Source: Clostridiales bacterium (GTDB taxonomy: Bacteria; Bacillota; Clostridia; Lachnospirales; Lachnospiraceae). From it: DNA of 26,165 bases. The position numbers and the translations under genes are program-made. Shown here piece after piece: positions 15,084 through 23,003 of this stretch (position 1 is the stretch's first letter; each line of letters opens with the position of its first letter). The notes below the pieces were generated by a model. The model did no database searches. It was not told the origin of the DNA and saw only the letters and a program-made list of their open reading frames with translations. The stretch is taken from assembly GCA_019423835.1 (NCBI GenBank), contig JAHZAR010000015.1, forward strand, positions 1 through 26,165. Reading direction: 5' to 3'.

Positions 15084-16828
15084 AGATTTTGATGAGATTT
15101 ATCAGGCCGTACAGAGGGCTGGCTGCAGCTGCGCTCCTGTTCGTGTTTTTAGATGTGGCGGGAGCCCTCGTCATACCTACCATCACCGCGGATCTGATCA
15201 ATGTGGGTGTCAGCACCGGAAATATGGATTACATTTATGAGAAGGGAATCCTGATGATGGCAGTCACTGTCCTGGCAGGAGGCTGTGCCCTGTTTGGCAG
15301 CCTTCTGTCAGCCAGACTTTCCGCGCTGCTTGGGAGAGATATGAGAGATGCCCTGTATGAAAAGACACTGACCTTTTCGATCCACGATTTTGAGCAGTTC
15401 GGCACTGGCTCCATGATCACCAGAACATTGAATGATGTGGCTGTGATTCAGCAGTCAGCCGTGTGGTGCATCACGATGGTGCTCCCGGTTCCTGCACTCT
15501 CACTCATGGGAATTGTCATGGCAGTTTGGATTGACCCTGCCATGGGAGCAATCCTGGCAGCTGCGGTGGTGCTTGTCATCCTCCTGGCCCTGTTTATCAG
15601 CCGGAAGGCGGCTTCGATCTTTGAGATGCTTCAGCACTACCTGGATCGGATGAACGTAGTGCTGAGGGAAAACATTACGGGCGTGAGGGTAATCCGGGCG
15701 TTTAACAAGGAAGGCCATGAGAAAAAGAGGATGAAGAAGTCCTTTGAGGACTACGCAGAGGCTGCCATCAAGACAAACCAGCTGTTTGCCGCCCTTGACA
15801 GCTTTTCCTTTTTCGCAATCAACATCCTGATTGTTGCGATTCTCTGGATCGGCGGAAACAGGATTGGCGCAGGGAGCATGGAAATCGGCGATATCACGGC
15901 TCTGACAGAGTACACGATTCTGATCCTCTACTATCTGATGATGGCTCAGATGGTAATCATTCTCCTGCCCAGGGCGCGTGTCTGTCTGGGAAGACTTGCG
16001 GAGGTCCTGACCTGCGAACCAGAGGTAAAGGACGGAGAGAAAGCCGCAGAGGAGAAGGACAGGACCCAACAGAGAGACGGATTGGGAGAGGAGGGAGCCT
16101 TCTGCTTTAAAAATGTTTCGTTCCGGTTTGCAGATGCCGATGAGGACACCCTGAGGAACCTGAACTTTGTCTGCCGCAGAGGGGAGACAACGGCCGTCAT
16201 CGGAGGAACGGGGAGCGGAAAGTCTACCATTGCCAGGCTGCTTCTGCGCTTTTACGATGTGACGGACGGATCCATTCTGGCAGACGGTACAGATGTGAGG
16301 CACATGAGCCAGAGGGAGCTCCGCTCCAGAATCGCCTATATTCCCCAGAAGGCCTGGCTGTTTTCCGGGACCATCGCCGACAATCTCCGGTTTGGGAAAC
16401 CGGATGCATCTGAGGAAGAGATGTACCATGCCCTCGATGTGGCCCAGGCGGGCTTTGTGAGGGAGCTGGAGCAGGGGATCAAATCTCATGTGGCCCAGGG
16501 AGGAACAAATTTCTCCGGCGGCCAGAAACAGAGGCTTGCCATTGCCAGAGCCCTTATGAAGAAGGCGGATCTGTATATTTTCGATGACAGCTTTTCTGCT
16601 CTGGACTTTAAGACGGACAGTGCCCTCAGAAGGGCGCTGAAGGCAGAGACGGGGGAGGCGGCTGTGCTGATCATTGCTCAGCGGATTAATACGATTCTGA
16701 ACGCAGAGCAGATCATTGTGCTGAATGAGGGACAGATTGCCGGGATCGGAACACACGAAAGCCTCTTGAGAGAGTGCCGTGTGTACCAGGAGATTGCCCG
16801 ATCACAGATGAAGGGAGGGGAGGAATAG
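15080..16828 (+). CDS. ABC exporter subunit (permease-ATPase), degenerate-site half
   Basis: A 582-residue type IV (type I exporter) half-transporter with six transmembrane helices (~1-310) and a nucleotide-binding domain (~345-582). Walker A is G375-G-T-G-S-G-K381-S-T, the signature is F-S-G-G-Q at 478-482, and Walker B is I-F-D502-D503. The catalytic Glu after Walker B is replaced by Asp503, and the switch His by Gln534 (I-A-Q-R-I-N-T). Such changes mark the degenerate-site subunit of heterodimeric exporters (TM287/288, LmrCD and BmrCD type). It overlaps marR by 4 nt, and its stop shares a base with the start of the partner gene. Role: probable drug or lipid-like compound efflux under MarR control; the substrate is unknown. 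Confidence 0.92.
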   Translation: MKILMRFIRPYRGLAAAALLFVFLDVAGALVIPTITADLINVGVSTGNMDYIYEKGILMMAVTVLAGGCALFGSLLSARLSALLGRDMRDALYEKTLTFSIHDFEQFGTGSMITRTLNDVAVIQQSAVWCITMVLPVPALSLMGIVMAVWIDPAMGAILAAAVVLVILLALFISRKAASIFEMLQHYLDRMNVVLRENITGVRVIRAFNKEGHEKKRMKKSFEDYAEAAIKTNQLFAALDSFSFFAINILIVAILWIGGNRIGAGSMEIGDITALTEYTILILYYLMMAQMVIILLPRARVCLGRLAEVLTCEPEVKDGEKAAEEKDRTQQRDGLGEEGAFCFKNVSFRFADADEDTLRNLNFVCRRGETTAVIGGTGSGKSTIARLLLRFYDVTDGSILADGTDVRHMSQRELRSRIAYIPQKAWLFSGTIADNLRFGKPDASEEEMYHALDVAQAGFVRELEQGIKSHVAQGGTNFSGGQKQRLAIARALMKKADLYIFDDSFSALDFKTDSALRRALKAETGEAAVLIIAQRINTILNAEQIIVLNEGQIAGIGTHESLLRECRVYQEIARSQMKGGEE

Positions 16829-18642
16829 TGAATACAGAGAAGAGTTATCCGGAGGATGAGCTGGATCTGGAAGTGCCTAAGCATGGGCTGAGAACCATGA
16901 AGCGGATGTGGGACTCTGCGCCGGAGCAGCACTTACGGCTGCTTTTGGTTATGGTTTCCGTTGTGTGCTATACGCTGTTTTCTATTGTATCGCCCCTCTA
17001 CAGCGCGCACCTGGTGGATCTGATATGGAACGGGGTGAAGGAGTCTGCCGCGCTGGGGACTGTATTTAGATTCAGCTGGGCCCGGGGAGGGCGGGAGCTG
17101 CTCGTCCTCTTTCTCCTCTATTTTGTCACCTGGCTGTTTTATACGGCCCAGAATTTCCTGATGGCCGGCTTTGCAGAAAAGCTGAACCTGAACCTGAGGG
17201 AACAGATCAGCAGAAAATTAAACAGACTGCCGCTGTCCTATTTCGACGGGCATCAGCCGGGAGAGATTTTAAGCCGTGCCACAAACGATCTGGACAAAAT
17301 GTCAGAGGCCCTTCAGACCGGGCTTTTGAAGCTGTTTACCTCGGTGGGGCTGGCGGCAGGATCGCTGATTATGATGTTTCGCTATAACCTTGTCCTTACG
17401 GCAGTGTTCCTGGTATTTACAGGGCTGTCCATGGTGCTCACAAATATATTTTCAGGAAAGACGCTCCGCTTCTCCGCCAGAAGGCAGCGAGCCATGAGCA
17501 GGCTGACCAGCTGTGTGGAGGAATCCTACAGCGGGCGCGTGATCATCCGGGCATTTAACCGGGAAGAGGAAAGTCTTGCGTCCGTGAAGCAGGCTTCGGA
17601 GGAGCTGGCCAGAACCTCCATCCAGGCAGAATTTCTGGCGCAGGCCATCAACCCTGCTATCCGTTTTGTAAACAGGACGGGGCAGGTGCTGATTGCGGTT
17701 CTGGCCGGAAAGTTCCTGATCGGCGGGGAGCTGACAGTAGGCGCCATTCAGGCTTTTTTCCAGTACGTCTACCAGGCAGGGGAGCCGCTGACAGAGGCAT
17801 CCTATATGATCAATTCCATGCAGTCGGCTCTGGCCTCCATGGAGCATATTTACAGAATGCTTGACGAGGAGGAGATTACAGAAGAGCCAGAGCACCCGGT
17901 GAGCCTGCCAGGCGCTTGGGGAAGCGTGGAATTTCAGGATGTGCGCTTCGGATATTCACCGGATCATATTTTGATGAAGCGGATCAGTTTTTCCGTAAAG
18001 CCAGGTCAGAAAATTGCCATTGTGGGAAATACCGGCGCCGGAAAGACGACGCTGATTAACCTTCTGATGCGTTTCTATGAGGTAAACGGCGGAAGGATTC
18101 TGCTGGACGGGGAGGATACGGCCCATATGACCAGGGCGGAGCTTCGGAAAAATTTCGGCATGGTGCTTCAGGACACCTGGCTGTTTGGAGGAACCATTGC
18201 GGAAAATATCGCCTACGGAAGGCCGGATGCATCCAGAGAAGAGGTGATTGCGGCTGCGAAGGCCGCCCATGTGGATTTCTTTATCCGCACCCTCCCCAAA
18301 GGCTATGATACCATTCTGGACAACGAGGCGGAGAATATCTCGGTTGGCCAGAGACAGCTTCTCACCATCGCCCGGGTGATGCTGTGCAATCCTCCGGTGC
18401 TGATCCTGGACGAGGCCACATCCAGCGTGGACACAAGGACGGAGATGGCCATAGGAAAGGCTATGCAGTCGTTAATGAAGGGCAGAACCAGCTTCGTCAT
18501 CGCCCACCGCCTGTCGACGATTGTGGATGCAGATCTGATTCTGGTGATGAAAGACGGTGATATCATCGAGCAGGGAAGCCACAGGGAACTTCTGAAAGCC
18601 GGCGGGGCGTATGCAGAACTCTATAACAGCCAGTTTGCCTAG
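16828..18642 (+). CDS. ABC exporter subunit (permease-ATPase), catalytically intact half
   Basis: A 604-residue partner of the preceding gene: six transmembrane helices (~50-340), then an ATPase domain. Walker A is G400-N-T-G-A-G-K406-T-T, Walker B is L-D528-E529-A-T, and the switch His is H560 (A-H-R-L-S-T); all are canonical. Its signature reads I-S-V506-G-Q instead of L-S-G-G-Q. In a head-to-tail dimer this altered signature faces the altered Walker B/His of the first subunit. One ATP site is therefore degenerate and one intact, exactly as in known heterodimers. The GTG at 16828 is chosen: it overlaps the upstream stop by one base and has GGGAGGGGAGG just before it; an in-frame ATG at 16774 lies inside the previous gene. 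No terminator is evident before 18677. Confidence 0.92.
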   Translation: MNTEKSYPEDELDLEVPKHGLRTMKRMWDSAPEQHLRLLLVMVSVVCYTLFSIVSPLYSAHLVDLIWNGVKESAALGTVFRFSWARGGRELLVLFLLYFVTWLFYTAQNFLMAGFAEKLNLNLREQISRKLNRLPLSYFDGHQPGEILSRATNDLDKMSEALQTGLLKLFTSVGLAAGSLIMMFRYNLVLTAVFLVFTGLSMVLTNIFSGKTLRFSARRQRAMSRLTSCVEESYSGRVIIRAFNREEESLASVKQASEELARTSIQAEFLAQAINPAIRFVNRTGQVLIAVLAGKFLIGGELTVGAIQAFFQYVYQAGEPLTEASYMINSMQSALASMEHIYRMLDEEEITEEPEHPVSLPGAWGSVEFQDVRFGYSPDHILMKRISFSVKPGQKIAIVGNTGAGKTTLINLLMRFYEVNGGRILLDGEDTAHMTRAELRKNFGMVLQDTWLFGGTIAENIAYGRPDASREEVIAAAKAAHVDFFIRTLPKGYDTILDNEAENISVGQRQLLTIARVMLCNPPVLILDEATSSVDTRTEMAIGKAMQSLMKGRTSFVIAHRLSTIVDADLILVMKDGDIIEQGSHRELLKAGGAYAELYNSQFA

Positions 18643-18676
18643 GAGCGGAGGACACAGTTGTCTGAGCCAGTTTTTT

Positions 18677-18705
18677 CTGACAGCAGAGAAAATTTGTGGT
18701 ATAAT
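18677..18705 (+). promoter_or_regulatory. Promoter upstream of the flavodoxin gene (distal)
   Basis: CTGACA (18677-18682), 17-bp spacer, TATAAT (18700-18705), with TGG in front giving an extended -10. This is a near-consensus promoter in the 306-nt gap 18643-18948, which holds no convincing gene. Its -10 is the left arm of the palindrome 18698-18728. The flavodoxin ATG is ~240 nt downstream. Confidence 0.65.
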
Positions 18706-18728
18706 GACTGCAAAGCAGTCATTATACC
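18698..18728. repeat. 14-bp perfect hairpin carrying a -10 element on both strands
   Basis: GGTATAATGACTGC (18698-18711), loop AAA, GCAGTCATTATACC (18715-18728). Both arms contain TATAAT in mirror orientation, so the minus strand also has a -10-like box. It could be an operator, a transcript-leader hairpin or a divergent promoter core; which one cannot be told by eye. Confidence 0.7.
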
Positions 18729-18740
18729 TGCGCATACCGG

Positions 18741-18761
18741 TTTCAGCATTCACTGCTGAAA
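18741..18761. repeat. 8-bp hairpin in the flavodoxin leader
   Basis: TTTCAGCA (18741-18748), loop TTCAC, TGCTGAAA (18754-18761). The right arm region GCTGAAATCCG (18755-18765) is repeated directly at 18769-18779. Confidence 0.5.
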
Positions 18762-18789
18762 TCCGGGCGCTGAAATCCGCCGGAGGCTG

Positions 18790-18814
18790 CCATATCCGGA
18801 GGATATGGTATAAT
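18790..18814 (+). promoter_or_regulatory. Second promoter of the flavodoxin gene with overlapping inverted repeat
   Basis: CCATATCC (18790-18797), GGA, GGATATGG (18801-18808) is a perfect inverted repeat abutting TATAAT (18809-18814); TGG before it makes an extended -10. No good -35 is visible. The -10 motif TGGTATAAT is the same as at 18697-18705. Confidence 0.5.
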
Positions 18815-18948
18815 AAAAGAAAAAACAGTTTGCCATACAGGGTGAACCGGAAAAGAGGCTGTGGAGCTGCCCGCCCTGCAGGCAAGGCCGTTTTTGCGGG
18901 AATGTCCGGGGATGAGAGCAGCTCAGACGGCAGAAAGGATGGGGAAGG

Positions 18949-19449
18949 ATGAAAATTGCAATTATTTTTTACAGCCAGACAGGACATACCAGAGAGATGG
19001 GCTCTGTGATTGCAGAGGGAGTGGAGCGCGCCGGCGGTGAGGCAAGACTTTTCTCGGTGGAGGAGCCGGTGGACGAGGAGTATGTAAACTCCTGCGACGG
19101 GGTCATTATTGGAACGCCCACCTGGCTTGCCAATACCTGCTGGCAGATTAAAAAGTGGCTTGATGTGGACAGCGGGAAGCTGAAACTGGCAGGGAAGCTG
19201 GGGGGCGTGTATGCCACGGCTCACTATGCCCAGGGAGGAGGCGATGTGGCGCTCATGAATCTGATCGGCCACATGCTGGTGAAGGGAATGCTTCTCTACT
19301 CCGGCGGCGCTTCCCTTGGAAAACCCTTTATCCATCTGGGACCGGTTGCTCTGGATTCCGTGGGAACTCATTTCGAGGACTGCAAGGAGGATTTCCGGAT
19401 CTACGGAGAGCGGTTTGCCAGAAAAGCCGGCGAGCTGTTTGAGAAATAG
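18949..19449 (+). CDS. Flavodoxin / NAD(P)H-dependent FMN protein
   Basis: A 166-residue flavodoxin-fold protein. The N-terminal FMN phosphate loop is S-Q-T-G-H-T-R-E (residues 9-16), after the first beta strand K-I-A-I-I-F-Y. The isoalloxazine-contact loops read G-T-P-T-W (near 55) and A-T-A-H-Y-A-Q-G-G (near 89). The W-L-A-N-T segment and the long C-terminal insertion resemble WrbA/NAD(P)H:quinone oxidoreductase-like flavodoxins more than short electron-carrier flavodoxins. Likely role: one- or two-electron carrier or quinone/nitro reductase in anaerobic redox metabolism. The ATG at 18949 has AAAGGA 9 nt upstream. It is monocistronic: palindrome-rich promoters precede it and a good terminator follows. 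Confidence 0.88.
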   Translation: MKIAIIFYSQTGHTREMGSVIAEGVERAGGEARLFSVEEPVDEEYVNSCDGVIIGTPTWLANTCWQIKKWLDVDSGKLKLAGKLGGVYATAHYAQGGGDVALMNLIGHMLVKGMLLYSGGASLGKPFIHLGPVALDSVGTHFEDCKEDFRIYGERFARKAGELFEK

Positions 19450-19515
19450 AGGCTGACAGAGAAGGACTGAAAGAAAACAGAGCGGAGAAAGTCCGGCGGA
19501 GAAACAAGAACCGGG

Positions 19516-19565
19516 AAATCGGACAGACTGAGGAACCAGATTCCAAAAGTCTGTTCGATTTTTTT
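19516..19565 (+). terminator. Rho-independent terminator after the flavodoxin gene
   Basis: AATCGGACAGACT (19517-19529) pairs with AGTCTGTTCGATT (19548-19560), 13 bp with one G-U pair, and seven T residues close it (19559-19565). Confidence 0.8.
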
Positions 19566-19566
19566 C

Positions 19567-19595
19567 GTGACACTGGGGGAGAAATATATTATAAT
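19567..19595 (+). promoter_or_regulatory. pcrA promoter
   Basis: GTGACA (19567-19572), 17-bp spacer, TATAAT (19590-19595). It begins two bases after the preceding terminator's T-run. The start would be near 19602, ~73 nt before the pcrA ATG. Confidence 0.8.
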
Positions 19596-19674
19596 AAACC
19601 CATTGCAGTGCAGGCCGAAGAAGACGGCGCCGCAGAATACTGCCAGATGGAACACGATATAGGAGAATAGAAAT

Positions 19675-22167
19675 ATGGGAAATAAATTTGATCTGCTGAA
19701 TCCGAAGCAGCAGGAGGCGGTTTTTCATACAGAAGGGCCTCTTCTGGTTCTGGCGGGAGCCGGTTCGGGAAAAACGAGGGTTCTGACTCACAGGATAGCC
19801 TATCTCATAGAGGAAAAGGGGGTGAACCCCTGGAATATTATGGCCATTACCTTTACCAACAAGGCGGCAGCCGAGATGAGGGAGAGGGTGGACCGGATTG
19901 TGGGCTATGGATCTGAGAGTATCTGGGTGAGCACCTTTCACTCCTCCTGTGTGCGAATCCTCAGAAGGCATATAGACAGGCTGGGATACGATACCAGCTT
20001 TACCATCTATGACACAGATGATCAGAGAACTCTGATGAAACAGATTTTCAAGCGCCTTCAGGTGGATACCAGGCAGTTTAAGGAGAGAGGTGTGCTGGGA
20101 AGGATTTCCTCTCTCAAGAATGAGATGATCCGGCCAGACGAGGCCCTTGCAAACGCAGGGGGGGACTTCAGGGAGAAAAAGATCGCGGAGATCTACGGAG
20201 AGTACCAGAAAGCTCTGAAAAACAATAATGCCCTGGATTTCGACGATCTGCTGGTCAAGACCGTGGAGCTGTTTGAGGCGGATCAGGAGGTTCTCGCCTA
20301 TTATCAGAACCGGTTCCGCTATATTATGGTGGACGAGTACCAGGACACCAATATGGTGCAGTTTAAGCTGGTCGATTTGCTGGCAGGAAAGTACAGGAAT
20401 ATCTGCGTGGTGGGCGATGACGACCAGTCTATTTACAAGTTCAGGGGGGCTGACATTGAAAATATCCTGAGCTTTGAGAAGGCGTTTCCGGGAGCCCAGG
20501 TCATCAAGCTGGAACAGAATTACCGCTCCACCCAGAATATTCTGAATGCCGCCAACGAGGTGATCCGAAACAACAGAGGCAGAAAGGATAAAACCCTGTG
20601 GACGGCCAATGGGGAGGGCGAGCGGGTGCGTCTTGCTCAGTTTGACACGGCCTATGAGGAGGCGGACTACATAGCATGTGACATCAAGGCCGAGTCTGTC
20701 AAGGAAAACCGTCCGTTTTCCGACTTCGCCGTGCTGTACCGTACCAACGCCCAGTCCCGCCTTCTGGAGGAGAAAATGATTCTCCACAGCATCCCGTACC
20801 GGCTGGTTGGCGGCGTCAACTTCTATCAGAGAAAGGAGATCAAGGATATTCTTTCTTATTTGAAAACCATCGCAAACGGCCAGGATGATCTGGCTGTCCA
20901 GAGAATTGTCAATGTGCCGAAGCGGGGAATCGGCGCCACATCCATGGGAAGGGTGACTGCTTTTGCCTCTGCAGGCGGGATGAGCTTTTATGACGCCCTT
21001 CTCCGTGTGAAGGCTGTCCCGTCCATCGGAAAGGCAGCTGACAAGATTGGGGTGTTTACAGAACAGATCGAGGACTTCAAGGCTAGGCTGGGGGAGCTGA
21101 GCTTAAAGGAGCTTATCGAAGAAATCCTTGAAAATACCGGATACCGAAAAGAGATTGAGGCTGAGGGAGAGGTAGAGGCGGAGACCAGGCTTCAGAATAT
21201 CGAGGAGCTGATCAACAAGGCAGTGGCCTACTGGGATAATGAGGAGAATCCTACCCTGGACGGCTTCCTGGAGGAGGTCGCTCTGGTGGCGGATGTGGAC
21301 AGTATGGACGAGTCGGAAAACCGTGTGGTGCTCATGACGCTCCACAGTGCCAAGGGACTGGAATTTCCCCATGTGTACCTGAGCGGAATGGAGGACGGGC
21401 TGTTCCCCAGCAGCATGTCGATCATGTCCGACGACGGGGACGCAGTGGAGGAGGAACGCCGTCTCTGCTATGTGGGAATCACAAGGGCCAGAGAGAGGCT
21501 TACCCTGACGGCAGCCAGACAGAGGATGACCAACGGGGAGACGAGGTTTTCCAGGCTCAGCCGCTTCGTGGAGGAGATCCCGCCCCTTCTCCTGGACAGG
21601 CAGAACAGGCCCTCTGCCTTTGAGAGAGGGGGAACGGGAGCCGGCGGATCCGGGCTTCATTTCGCGGAGGATGAGTTTGACGACAGCGGTCTGCCCTGGG
21701 GAGACGATTTCGAGCCGGGCTTTGGCTCCCGCTCGTCCGGCCGCCCGGGCGGAAGATTCGGAGAGGAGCAGGGCAGCTCATCCTCAACAGGTTCCTCCTG
21801 GTCAGGCAATTCTTCCTGGAGAGGAGGATGGGGAGGCGCCTCAGTCTCCTCCGGCGACTGGGACCGTTCCACAGAAGGGTTTACAGTGCCCGCTCGTCCG
21901 GCCGGATTCAGCGCATTCGGCCAGAAGCCCAATGCCTATGCCTCCAGAACCTCCAGTCCGGCCCCTTCCTTCGGAAAGCAGTTTACAGTCCAGAAGGCAG
22001 GGAGTCTCGACTATAAGGCCGGCGATCGTGTCCGCCATATAAAATTCGGGGAGGGGACGGTGAAGAACATTGTGGACGGCGGTAAGGATTACGAGGTGAC
22101 CGTGGACTTTGACAGGGCCGGAACTAAAAAAATGTTTGCGTCCTTTGCAAAATTGAAAAAATTGTAA
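19675..22167 (+). CDS. pcrA: UvrD/PcrA-type superfamily 1 DNA helicase
   Basis: An 830-residue 3'-5' helicase acting in nucleotide-excision repair, plasmid and rolling-circle replication and removal of RecA or stalled RNA polymerase. Motif I is A27-G-A-G-S-G-K33-T, motif II is V-D220-E221-Y-Q-D, and motif III contains the G-D-D-D-Q-S-I-Y-K-F-R-G block. Motif IV/V-like segments are Q-N-Y-R-S-T and T-L-H-S-A-K-G-L-E-F, and motif VI is E-E-R-R-L-C-Y-V-G-I-T-R-A. A Gly/Ser/Phe-rich linker (about 650-778) precedes a Tudor-like RNA-polymerase-binding tail (K-A-G-D-R-V-R-H-I-K-F-G-E-G-T-V). The protein is about 100 residues longer than Bacillus/Geobacillus PcrA, and the linker accounts for it. AGGAG lies 9 nt before the ATG. 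Confidence 0.95.
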   Translation: MGNKFDLLNPKQQEAVFHTEGPLLVLAGAGSGKTRVLTHRIAYLIEEKGVNPWNIMAITFTNKAAAEMRERVDRIVGYGSESIWVSTFHSSCVRILRRHIDRLGYDTSFTIYDTDDQRTLMKQIFKRLQVDTRQFKERGVLGRISSLKNEMIRPDEALANAGGDFREKKIAEIYGEYQKALKNNNALDFDDLLVKTVELFEADQEVLAYYQNRFRYIMVDEYQDTNMVQFKLVDLLAGKYRNICVVGDDDQSIYKFRGADIENILSFEKAFPGAQVIKLEQNYRSTQNILNAANEVIRNNRGRKDKTLWTANGEGERVRLAQFDTAYEEADYIACDIKAESVKENRPFSDFAVLYRTNAQSRLLEEKMILHSIPYRLVGGVNFYQRKEIKDILSYLKTIANGQDDLAVQRIVNVPKRGIGATSMGRVTAFASAGGMSFYDALLRVKAVPSIGKAADKIGVFTEQIEDFKARLGELSLKELIEEILENTGYRKEIEAEGEVEAETRLQNIEELINKAVAYWDNEENPTLDGFLEEVALVADVDSMDESENRVVLMTLHSAKGLEFPHVYLSGMEDGLFPSSMSIMSDDGDAVEEERRLCYVGITRARERLTLTAARQRMTNGETRFSRLSRFVEEIPPLLLDRQNRPSAFERGGTGAGGSGLHFAEDEFDDSGLPWGDDFEPGFGSRSSGRPGGRFGEEQGSSSSTGSSWSGNSSWRGGWGGASVSSGDWDRSTEGFTVPARPAGFSAFGQKPNAYASRTSSPAPSFGKQFTVQKAGSLDYKAGDRVRHIKFGEGTVKNIVDGGKDYEVTVDFDRAGTKKMFASFAKLKKL

Positions 22168-22217
22168 TAAATTTATGGTTTTCACATAAAATATGTATAG
22201 TAAAAAGACAGAGATAA

Positions 22218-22226
22218 TGGTATAAT
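22218..22226 (+). promoter_or_regulatory. Extended -10 promoter before the small membrane protein gene
   Basis: TGG-TATAAT (22218-22226) in AT-rich DNA, with no good -35. The start would be near 22233, ~41 nt before the ATG at 22274. Read-through from pcrA is also possible because no terminator lies between. Confidence 0.5.
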
Positions 22227-22273
22227 AATAAAGACATATCCATTAGAAGGTTATGGAGAAAGGACGTGACAAG

Positions 22274-22579
22274 ATGAATAAATTCGATCTGATGGGCAAG
22301 GATGCTTTTAACAGAGTGGAAGAGATTATGAATGCCACAAAACTCAACGAATTCCTTCACAGAAAAGAGGAGGAGGAGAAGAAAAAAACCTGCATTCTCT
22401 GGATTCTGGCGATTATCGGCGTGGTAGCTGCTGTAGCGGCAATCGCTTATGGAGTGTATCGTTTCTTTACTCCTGACTATCTTGAGGATTTCGAGGACGA
22501 TTTCGAGGATGACTTCGACGATGACTTCTTCGACGAGGAAGAGGCAGAGGCTGTTGAGAAGGAAAAGGACAAAGAATAA
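22274..22579 (+). CDS. Small single-pass membrane protein with acidic tail (unknown function)
   Basis: A 101-residue protein I do not recognise. An amphipathic N-terminal part (M-N-K-F-D-L-M-G-K-D-A-F-N-R-V-E-E-I) leads to a basic/acidic stretch (H-R-K-E-E-E-E-K-K-K). One transmembrane helix follows (about 39-60: C-I-L-W-I-L-A-I-I-G-V-V-A-A-V-A-A-I-A). The C-terminal tail has a repeating E-D-x-F-D/E-D pattern (F every four residues) and then an E/K tail. The positive-inside rule suggests a cytoplasmic N-terminus and an acidic tail outside, possibly Ca2+/metal binding, but this is a guess. The ATG at 22274 has AAGGA 9 nt upstream; an in-frame ATG at 22253 has a poorly placed site. A terminator follows at 22620. 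Confidence 0.8.
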   Translation: MNKFDLMGKDAFNRVEEIMNATKLNEFLHRKEEEEKKKTCILWILAIIGVVAAVAAIAYGVYRFFTPDYLEDFEDDFEDDFDDDFFDEEEAEAVEKEKDKE

Positions 22580-22619
22580 AGAAGGGATCAGAGCAGGATG
22601 GAACTGTTTTGAAGACTGG

Positions 22620-22649
22620 CCGGAAGCGGGACACCGCTTCCGGTTTTTT
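22620..22649 (+). terminator. Rho-independent terminator after the small membrane protein gene
   Basis: CCGGAAGCGG (22620-22629), loop GACA, CCGCTTCCGG (22634-22643), then six T residues (22644-22649). Textbook form. Confidence 0.93.
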
Positions 22650-22947
22650 GATCTGTGGGAAAGATCCTGCTGTCCTTGCTGCATTAAAAATCTTGGTTCC
22701 TGCAGAGCATAAATGCCCTGTTCCGGATCCACGCCTGCCGTATGGAAATTGCTGCCTTACAACTGTGTCCGCTTTATTCTGCCAGAGCTCTCCAAGGGTT
22801 TTGCCGCCAGAAGATGGCAGGGAGACTGTTCTTTCAGGGAAAACAGTGAATGAAGCGGAACCTGTAGAAGCCCATGGGAAGGCCTGAAAAGGCCAGGAGC
22901 TTTCAAAGCGGCTGAATACAGGAGGAAGCAGACGCTTTTTTGATTAT
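22650..22947. other. Intergenic stretch without a recognisable gene
   Basis: Between the terminator at 22649 and the repeat at 22948 no open frame with a ribosome binding site or recognisable motif is seen on either strand. Short frames exist (92 residues from 22609 on +, 95 residues from 23044 on -), but one runs through the terminator and the other through the promoter and repeats. It may be a gene remnant or a long upstream region. Confidence 0.5.
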
Positions 22948-22993
22948 ATGTAAAATTATTGTTGAATAATATATAAAATTTTTGTTGAATAAT
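22948..22993. repeat. 23-bp tandem repeat upstream of the ridA promoter
   Basis: Two adjacent 23-nt units (22948-22970 and 22971-22993) differ at two positions and share the block TTGTTGAATAAT at 22959-22970 and 22982-22993. The copies repeat at about two helical turns and end 10 bp before the -35, as expected of a direct-repeat activator site or an UP element. Confidence 0.7.
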
Positions 22994-23003
22994 TAAAATA
23001 ATA

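Noticed and set aside
15500..16756. 418-codon open frame on the minus strand within the first ABC gene
   Set aside because: Antisense to a gene with all ABC motifs; no recognisable domain.
18611..18952. 113-codon + frame between the ABC operon and the flavodoxin gene
   Set aside because: It begins inside the ABC gene and crosses both palindromic promoters; no motif or ribosome site.
18472..20787. 771-codon open frame on the minus strand
   Set aside because: It runs antisense across the end of an ABC gene, a palindromic promoter region, the flavodoxin gene, a terminator and the start of pcrA, all with clear homology on the + strand; it has no family motif. It is a by-product of codon bias.
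22609..22887. 92-codon + frame after the small membrane protein gene
   Set aside because: It runs straight through a textbook terminator hairpin and T-run; composition is unlike the neighbouring proteins.
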